Positions 58,004 through 64,000 of a stretch of 64,000 nucleotides of DNA are shown here, one piece after another. The notes beneath the pieces are model-generated. The model did no database searches, was not told where the DNA came from, and saw nothing but the letters and a program-made list of their open reading frames with translations. The number at the start of each line of letters is the position of its first letter. Positions within the stretch are counted from its first letter, which is position 1. A program made the translations under genes and the position numbers. The DNA comes from Canna indica (taxonomy: Eukaryota > Streptophyta > Magnoliopsida > Zingiberales > Cannaceae): positions 37,125,501-37,189,500 of the forward strand of contig CP136897.1 of assembly GCA_034359265.1 (NCBI GenBank). Reading direction: 5' to 3'.

Positions 58004-58369
58004 TTTTTTTACTACCTATATGATTGCACGACGAGATCATTTTTTTTACCAATCTTTCTAACCAAACGTTAAGGACGGACGACGTCATCGACATAAAATT
58101 TGGCTGTCGATCACCCGCGCGGGGCCCGCCGCAACCTCTACGGCCGGCTCGATCGACCAACCTGCCCGAAAAATTAAAATTTGTAAATAAATAAGAAAAA
58201 TAACATTTCATTTATTATTTTTCGTTTAAAACGGGCGTAACTTCGTGCATCATTGTCCGATTTCATCTTTTCACGTGGCGCTAAAAGGCGCGCGAAGAGA
58301 CGAAGAAAATGACCCCGAGCTATCCCTCGGACGCTCACCCTTATTGGCCGACGATCAGAATTGCATCAC

Positions 58370-58488
58370 GGGTGCGATCATACCAGCACTAATGCACTGG
58401 ATCCCATCAGAACTCCGAAGTTAAGCGTGCTTGGGCGAGGGTAGTACTAGGATGGGTGACCCCCTGGGAAGTCCTCGTGTTGCACCTT
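58370..58488 (+). rRNA. 5S rRNA gene, copy 129
   Basis: Full length. Variants are C24T, C29T and A71G. Copies 129-131 are nearly identical neighbours. Confidence 0.96.
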
Positions 58489-58854
58489 TTTTTTTACTAC
58501 CTATTTGATTGCATGACGAGATCATTTTTTTTACCAATCTTTCTAACCAAACGTTAAGGACAGACGACGTCGTCGACATAAAATTTGGCTGTCGATCGCC
58601 CGCGCGGGGCCTGCCGCAATCTCTATGGCCGGCTCGATCGACCAATCGATCCGAAAAATTAAAATTTGTAAATAAATAAGAAATATAACATTTCAATTAT
58701 TATTTTTCGTTTAAAACGGGCGTAACTCCGTGCATTATTGTCCGATTTCAGCTTTTCACGTGGCGCTAAAAGGCGCGCGAAGAGACGAAGAAAATGACCC
58801 CGAGCTATCCCTCGGACGCTCACCCTTATTGGCCGACGATCAGAATTGCATCAC

Positions 58855-58973
58855 GGGTGCGATCATACCAGCACTAATGCACTGGATCCCATCAGAACTC
58901 CGAAGTTAAGCGTGCTTGGGCGAGGGTAGTACTAGGATGGGTGACCCCTTGGGAAGTCCTCGTGTTGCACCTT
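58855..58973 (+). rRNA. 5S rRNA gene, copy 130
   Basis: Full length. Variants are C24T, C29T, A71G and C95T. Confidence 0.96.
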
Positions 58974-59339
58974 TTTTTTTACTACCTATTTGATTGCATG
59001 ACGAGATCATTTTTTTTACCAATCTTTCTAACCAAACGTTAAGGACGGACGACGTCGTCGACATAAAATTTGGCTGTCGATCGCCCGCGCGGGGCCTGCC
59101 GCAATCTCTATGGCCGGCTCGATCGACCAATCGATCCGAAAAATTAAAATTTGTAAATAAATAAGAAATATAACATTTCAATTATTATTTTTCGTTTAAA
59201 ACGGGCGTAACTCCGTGCATTATTGTCCGATTTCAGCTTTTCACGTGGCGCTAAAAGGCGCGCGAAGAGACGAAGAAAATGACCCCGAGCTATCCCTCGG
59301 ACGCTCACCCTTATTGGCCGACGATCAGAATTGCATCAC

Positions 59340-59458
59340 GGGTGCGATCATACCAGCACTAATGCACTGGATCCCATCAGAACTCCGAAGTTAAACGTGC
59401 TTGGGCGAGGGTAGTACTAGGATGGGTGACCCCCTGGGAAGTCCTCGTGTTGCACCTT
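59340..59458 (+). rRNA. 5S rRNA gene, copy 131
   Basis: Full length. Variants are C24T, C29T, G56A (box A) and A71G. Confidence 0.96.
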
Positions 59459-59824
59459 TTTTTTTACTACCTATTTGATTGCATGACGAGATCATTTTTT
59501 TTACCAATCTTTCTAACCAAACGTTAAGGACAGACGACGTCGTCGACATAAAATTTGGCTGTCGATCGCCCGCGCGGGGCCCGCCGCAACCTCTACGGCC
59601 GGCTCGATCGACCAACCGACCCGAAAAATTAAAATTTGTAAATAAATAAGAAATATAACATTTCAATTATTATTTTTCGTTTAAAACGGGCGTAACTTCG
59701 TGCATTATTGTCCGATTTCAGCTTTTCACGTGGCGCTAAAAGGCGCGCGAAGAGACGAAGAAAATGACCCCGAGCTATCCCTCGGACGCTCACCCTTATT
59801 AGCCGACGATCAGAATTGCATGAT

Positions 59825-59943
59825 GGGTGCGATCATACCAGCACTAACGCACCGTATCCCATCAGAACTCCTAAGTTAAGCGTGCTTGGGCGAGAGTAGT
59901 ATTAGGATGGGTGACCCCGTGGGAAGTCCTCGTGTTGCACCTT
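59825..59943 (+). rRNA. 5S rRNA gene, copy 132
   Basis: Full length. Variants are G31T, G48T, C78T and C95G, with T at -1. Confidence 0.95.
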
Positions 59944-60309
59944 TTTTTTTTACTACCTATTTGATTGCACGACGAGATCATTTTTTTTACCAATCTTTCT
60001 AACCAAACGTTAAGGTCGGACGATGTCATCGACATAAAATTTGGCTGTCGATCGCCCGCGCGGGGCCCGCCGCAAACTCTACGGCCAGCTCGATCGACCA
60101 ACCGACCCGAAAAATTAAATTTGTAAATAAATAAGAAATATAACATTTCAATTATTATTTTTCGTTTAAAACGGGCGTAACTCCGTGCATTATTGTCCGA
60201 TTTCAGCTTTTCACGTGGCGCTAAAAGGCGCGCGAAGAGACGAAGAAAATGACCCCGAGCTATCCCTCGGACGCTCACCCTTATTAGCCGACGATCAGAA
60301 TTGCATCAT

Positions 60310-60428
60310 GGGTGCGATCATACCAGCACTAACGCACCGGATCCCATCAGAACTCCTAAGTTAAGCGTGCTTGGGCGAGAGTAGTACTAGGATGGGTGAC
60401 CCCGTGGGAAGTCCTCGTGTTGCACCTT
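60310..60428 (+). rRNA. 5S rRNA gene, copy 133
   Basis: Full length. Variants are G48T and C95G, with T at -1. Confidence 0.97.
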
Positions 60429-60795
60429 TTTTTTTTACTACCTATTTGATTGCACGACGAGATCATTTTTTTTAGCAATCTTTCTAACCAAACGTTAAGG
60501 ACGGACGACGTCATCGACATAAAATTTGGCTGTCGATCGCCCGCGCGGGGCCCGCCGCAACCTCTACGGCCGGCTCGATCGACCAACCGGCCCGAAAAAT
60601 TAAAATTTGTAAATAAATAAGAAAAATAACATTTCATTTATTATTTTTCGTTTAAAACGGGCGTAACTTCGTGCATCATTGTCCGATTTCATATTTTCAC
60701 GTGGCGCTAAAAGGCGCGCGAAGAGACGAAGAAAATGACCCCGAGCTATCCCTCGGACGCTCACCCTTATTAGCCGACGATCAGAATTGCATGAT

Positions 60796-60914
60796 GGGTG
60801 CGATCATACCAGCACTAACGCACCGGATCCCATCAGAACTCCTAAGTTAAGCGTGCTTGGGCGAGAGTAGTACTAGGATGGGTGACCCCGTGGGAAGTCC
60901 TCGTGTTGCACCTT
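60796..60914 (+). rRNA. 5S rRNA gene, copy 134
   Basis: Full length. Variants are G48T and C95G, with T at -1. Confidence 0.97.
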
Positions 60915-61280
60915 TTTTTTTTACTACCTATTTGATTGCACGACGAGATCATTTTTTTTACCAATCTTTCTAACCAAACGTTAAGGACGGACGACGTCAT
61001 CGACATAAAATTTGGCTGTCGATCGCCCGCGCGGGGCCCGCCGCAAACTCTACGGCCGGCTCGATCGACCAACCGACCCGAAAAATTAAATTTGTAAATA
61101 AATAAGAAATATAACATTTCAATTATTATTTTTCGTTTGAAACGGGCGTAACTCCGTGCATTATTGTCCGATTTCAGCTTTTCACGTGGCGCTAAAAGGC
61201 GCGCGAAGAGACGAAGAAAATGACCCCGAGCTATCCCTCGGACGCTCACCCTTATTAGCCGACGATCAGAATTGCATCAT

Positions 61281-61399
61281 GGGTGCGATCATACTAGCTC
61301 TAACGCACCGGATCCCATCAGAACTCCTAAGTTAAGCGTGCTTGGGCGAGAGTAGTACTAGGATGGGTGACCCCGTGGGAAGTCCTCATGTTGCACCTT
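61281..61399 (+). rRNA. 5S rRNA gene, copy 135
   Basis: Full length. Variants are C15T, A19T, G48T, C95G and G108A, with T at -1. Confidence 0.95.
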
Positions 61400-61766
61400 T
61401 TTTTTTTACTACCTATTTGATTGCACGACGAGATCATTTTTTTTACCAATCTTTCTAACCAAACGTTAAGGATGGACGACGTCGTCGACATAAAATTTGG
61501 CTGTCGATCGCCCGCGCAGGGCCCGCCGCAACCTCTACGGCCGGCTCGATCGACCAACCTATCCGAAAAATTAAAATTTGTAAATAAATATGAAATATTA
61601 CATTTCAATTATTATTTTTCGTTTAAAACGGGCGTAACTCCGTGCATTATTGTCCGATTTCAGCTTTTCACGTGGCGCTAAAAGGCGCGCGAAGAGACGA
61701 AGAAAATGACCCCGAGCTATCCCTCGGACGCTCACCCTTATTGGCCGACGATCAGAATTGCATCAT

Positions 61767-61885
61767 GGGTGCGATCATACCAGCAGTAATGCACTGGATC
61801 CCATCAGAACTCCGAAGTTAAGCGTGCTTGGGCGAGAGTAGTACTAGGATGGGTGACCCCCTGGGAAGTCCTCGTGTTGCACCTT
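61767..61885 (+). rRNA. 5S rRNA gene, copy 136
   Basis: Full length. Variants are C20G, C24T and C29T, with T at -1. Confidence 0.96.
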
Positions 61886-62251
61886 TTTTTTTACTACCCA
61901 TTTGATTGCATGACGAGATCATTTTTTTTACCAATCTTTCTAACCAAACGTTAAGGACGGACGACGTCGTCGACATAAAATTTGGCTGTCGATCGCCCGC
62001 GCGGGGCCTGCCGCAATCTCTATGGCCGGCTCGATCGACCAATCGATCCGAAAAATTAAAATTTGTAAATAAATAAGAAATATAACATTTCAATTATTAT
62101 TTTTCGTTTAAAACGGGCGTAACTCCGTGCATTATTGTCCGATTTCAGCTTTTCACGTGGCGCTAAAAGGCGCGCGAAGAGACGAAGAAAATGACCCCGA
62201 GCTATCCCTCGGACGCTCACCCTTATTGGCCGACGATCAGAATTGCATCAT

Positions 62252-62370
62252 GGGTGCGATCATACCAGCAGTAATGCACTGGATCCCATCAGAACTCCGA
62301 AGTTAAGCGTGCTTGGGCGAGAGTAGTACTAGGATGGGTGACCCCCTGGGAAGTCCTCGTGTTGCACCTT
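62252..62370 (+). rRNA. 5S rRNA gene, copy 137
   Basis: Full length. Variants are C20G, C24T and C29T, with T at -1. Confidence 0.96.
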
Positions 62371-62736
62371 TTTTTTTACTACCTATTTGATTGCATGACG
62401 AGATCATTTTTTTTACCAATCTTTCTAACCAAACGTTAAGGACATACGACGTCGTCGACATAAAATTTGGCTGTCGATCGCCCGCGCGGGGCCCGCCGCA
62501 ACCTCTACGGCCGGCTCGATCGACCAACCGACCCGAAAAATTAAAATTTGTAAATAAATAAGAAATATAACATTTCAATTATTATTTTTCGTTTAAAACG
62601 GGCGTAACTTCGTGCATTATTGTCCGATTTCAGCTTTTCACGTGGCGCTAAAAGGCGCGCGAAGAGACGAAGAAAATGACCCCGAGCTATCCCTCGGACG
62701 CTCACCCTTATTAGCCGACGATCAGAATTGCATGAT

Positions 62737-62855
62737 GGGTGCGATCATACCAGCACTAACGCACCGTATCCCATCAGAACTCCTAAGTTAAGCGTGCTTG
62801 GGCGAGAGTAGTACTAGATTGGGTGACCCCGTGGGAAGTCCTCGTGTTGCACCTT
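62737..62855 (+). rRNA. 5S rRNA gene, copy 138
   Basis: Full length. Variants are G31T, G48T, G82A, A83T (box C) and C95G, with T at -1. Confidence 0.95.
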
Positions 62856-63221
62856 TTTTTTTTACTACCTATTTGATTGCACGACGAGATCATTTTTTTT
62901 ACCAATCTTTCTAACCAAACGTTAAGGTCGGACGATGTCATCGACATAAAATTTGGCTGTCGATCGCCCGCGCGGGGCCCGCCGCAAACTCTACGGCCAG
63001 CTCGATCGACCAACCGACCCGAAAAATTAAATTTGTAAATAAATAAGAAATATAACATTTCAATTATTATTTTTCGTTTAAAACGGGCGTAACTCCGTGC
63101 ATTATTGTCCGATTTCAGCTTTTCACGTGGCGCTAAAAGGCGCGCGAAGAGACGAAGAAAATGACCCCGAGCTATCCCTCGGACGCTCACCCTTATTAGC
63201 CGACGATCAGAATTGCATCAT

Positions 63222-63340
63222 GGGTGCGATCATACCAGCACTAACGCACCGGATCCCATCAGAACTCCTAAGTTAAGCGTGCTTGGGCGAGAGTAGTACT
63301 AGGATGGGTGACCCCGTGGGAAGTCCTCGTGTTGCACCTT
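63222..63340 (+). rRNA. 5S rRNA gene, copy 139
   Basis: Full length. Variants are G48T and C95G, with T at -1. Confidence 0.97.
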
Positions 63341-63707
63341 TTTTTTTTACTACCTATTTGATTGCACGACGAGATCATTTTTTTTAGCAATCTTTCTAAC
63401 CAAACGTTAAGGACGGACGACGTCATCGACATAAAATTTGGCTGTCGATCGCCCGCGCGGGGCCCGCCGCAACCTCTACGGCCGGCTCGATCGACCAACC
63501 GGCCCGAAAAATTAAAATTTGTAAATAAATAAGAAAAATAACATTTCATTTATTATTTTTCGTTTAAAACGGGCGTAACTTCGTGCATCATTGTCCGATT
63601 TCATATTTTCACGTGGCGCTAAAAGGCGCGCGAAGAGACGAAGAAAATGACCCCGAGCTATCCCTCGGACGCTCACCCTTATTAGCCGACGATCAGAATT
63701 GCATGAT

Positions 63708-63826
63708 GGGTGCGATCATACCAGCACTAACGCACCGGATCCCATCAGAACTCCTAAGTTAAGCGTGCTTGGGCGAGAGTAGTACTAGATTGGGTGACCC
63801 CGTGGGAAGTCCTCGTGTTGCACCTT
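63708..63826 (+). rRNA. 5S rRNA gene, copy 140
   Basis: Full length. Variants are G48T, G82A, A83T and C95G, with T at -1. The box C change matches copy 138, not its positional partner, copy 134. Confidence 0.95.
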
Positions 63827-64000
63827 TTTTTTTTACTACCTATTTGATTGCACGACGAGATCATTTTTTTTACCAATCTTTCTAACCAAACGTTAAGGTC
63901 GGACGATGTCATCGACATAAAATTTGGCTGTCGATCGCCCGCGCGGGGCCCGCCGCAAACTCTACGGCCAGCTCGATCGACCAACCGACCCGAAAAATTA
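63827..64000 (+). other. Partial 5S spacer at the window edge
   Basis: Terminator and first part of the spacer of unit 140, cut off just after GAAAAATTA. No gene. Confidence 0.95.

Larger units (their letters stand above)
58855..61766 (+). repeat. Six-unit higher-order repeat, right end, block 1 (copies 130-135)
   Basis: Gene starts recur at +2,912 for copies 130-134 (as 136-140), with shared spacer marks such as GCCGCAATCTCTATGG and GGTCGGACGATG. Confidence 0.9.
1..64000 (+). repeat. 5S rDNA tandem array, about 485-bp unit, 140 units
   Basis: The window is filled end to end by one repeat in the same orientation. Successive gene starts lie 484-486 bp apart in standard units; deleted units are 160-380 bp apart. 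Each unit holds a 119-nt plant-type 5S gene, an oligo-T terminator and a spacer. Array consensus landmarks used in the entries below are: 5' end GGGTGCGATC; box A at 50-64; intermediate element (IE) 67-72; box C 80-98; 3' end TTGCACCTT. The base at -1 is C in most units and is mentioned only where it differs. Variants are given as consensus base, gene position, observed base. Units are numbered from left to right. The window starts 36 bp before gene 1 and stops inside the spacer of unit 140, so the array continues on both sides. All readings were made by eye. Confidence 0.98.
61767..64000 (+). repeat. Six-unit higher-order repeat, right end, block 2 (copies 136-140, cut by the window)
   Basis: Second block of the 2,912-bp period. 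The sixth unit lies outside the window. Confidence 0.9.

Noticed and set aside
1..64000. CRISPR array or other short-spacer repeat system
   Set aside because: The repeated part is a 119-nt plant 5S gene, the spacers are homologous to one another, and the unit is 485 bp. This is not CRISPR architecture.
1..64000. Bacterial or organellar 5S genes
   Set aside because: Internal box A and box C, oligo-T terminators, the tandem layout and the plant-type 5S sequence all point to nuclear Pol III genes. No 16S/23S or 18S/25S sequence is linked.

Overview
The whole 64 kb window is one uninterrupted, head-to-tail array of nuclear 5S ribosomal RNA genes, all on the + strand. Each standard unit is about 485 bp: a 119-nt 5S gene, a run of about 9 T that acts as the RNA polymerase III terminator, and a spacer of about 360 bp. 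I placed 140 units. In 122 of them both ends of the gene are present, a few with 1-3 nt indels and one with a 33-nt internal duplication. The other 18 are truncated genes or remnants. I find no protein-coding gene, tRNA gene, transposon or other inserted sequence.

The 5S sequence is clearly plant-type. It has the angiosperm internal control regions (box A near 50-64, intermediate element 67-72, box C near 80-98) and the usual plant start and end. The spacer does not let me name the species, so I leave it at 'probably a flowering plant'. Gene variants below are numbered against the plurality sequence of this array, which begins GGGTGCGATC and ends TTGCACCTT.

The layout is layered by unequal crossing-over. 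Positions 1-25.7 kb hold fairly uniform units with multi-unit higher-order repeats: a six-unit, 2,912-bp period at 5.7-13.0 kb, and a 5,471-bp duplication joining 16.2-18.6 kb to 21.7-24.0 kb. Positions 25.7-36.6 kb hold a second subfamily with a 2.9-3.3 kb duplication. Positions 36.6-49 kb are the most degenerate zone, with a distinct spacer subfamily, many base changes per gene, and most of the gene-less or promoter-damaged units. A recent 4,185-bp tandem duplication spans 46.8-55.2 kb. The last 9 kb return to uniform units and again show a 2,912-bp, six-unit period.

Recurrent damaged units stand out. Eleven share one deletion that removes the 5' flank and the first 9-10 nt of the gene, and three share a second, similar deletion. 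Many substitutions are C-to-T or G-to-A at the seven CpG sites of the gene, as expected of methylated, partly silent copies. The long minus-strand reading frames that recur every 485 bp are antisense shadows of the spacer and gene, not proteins.
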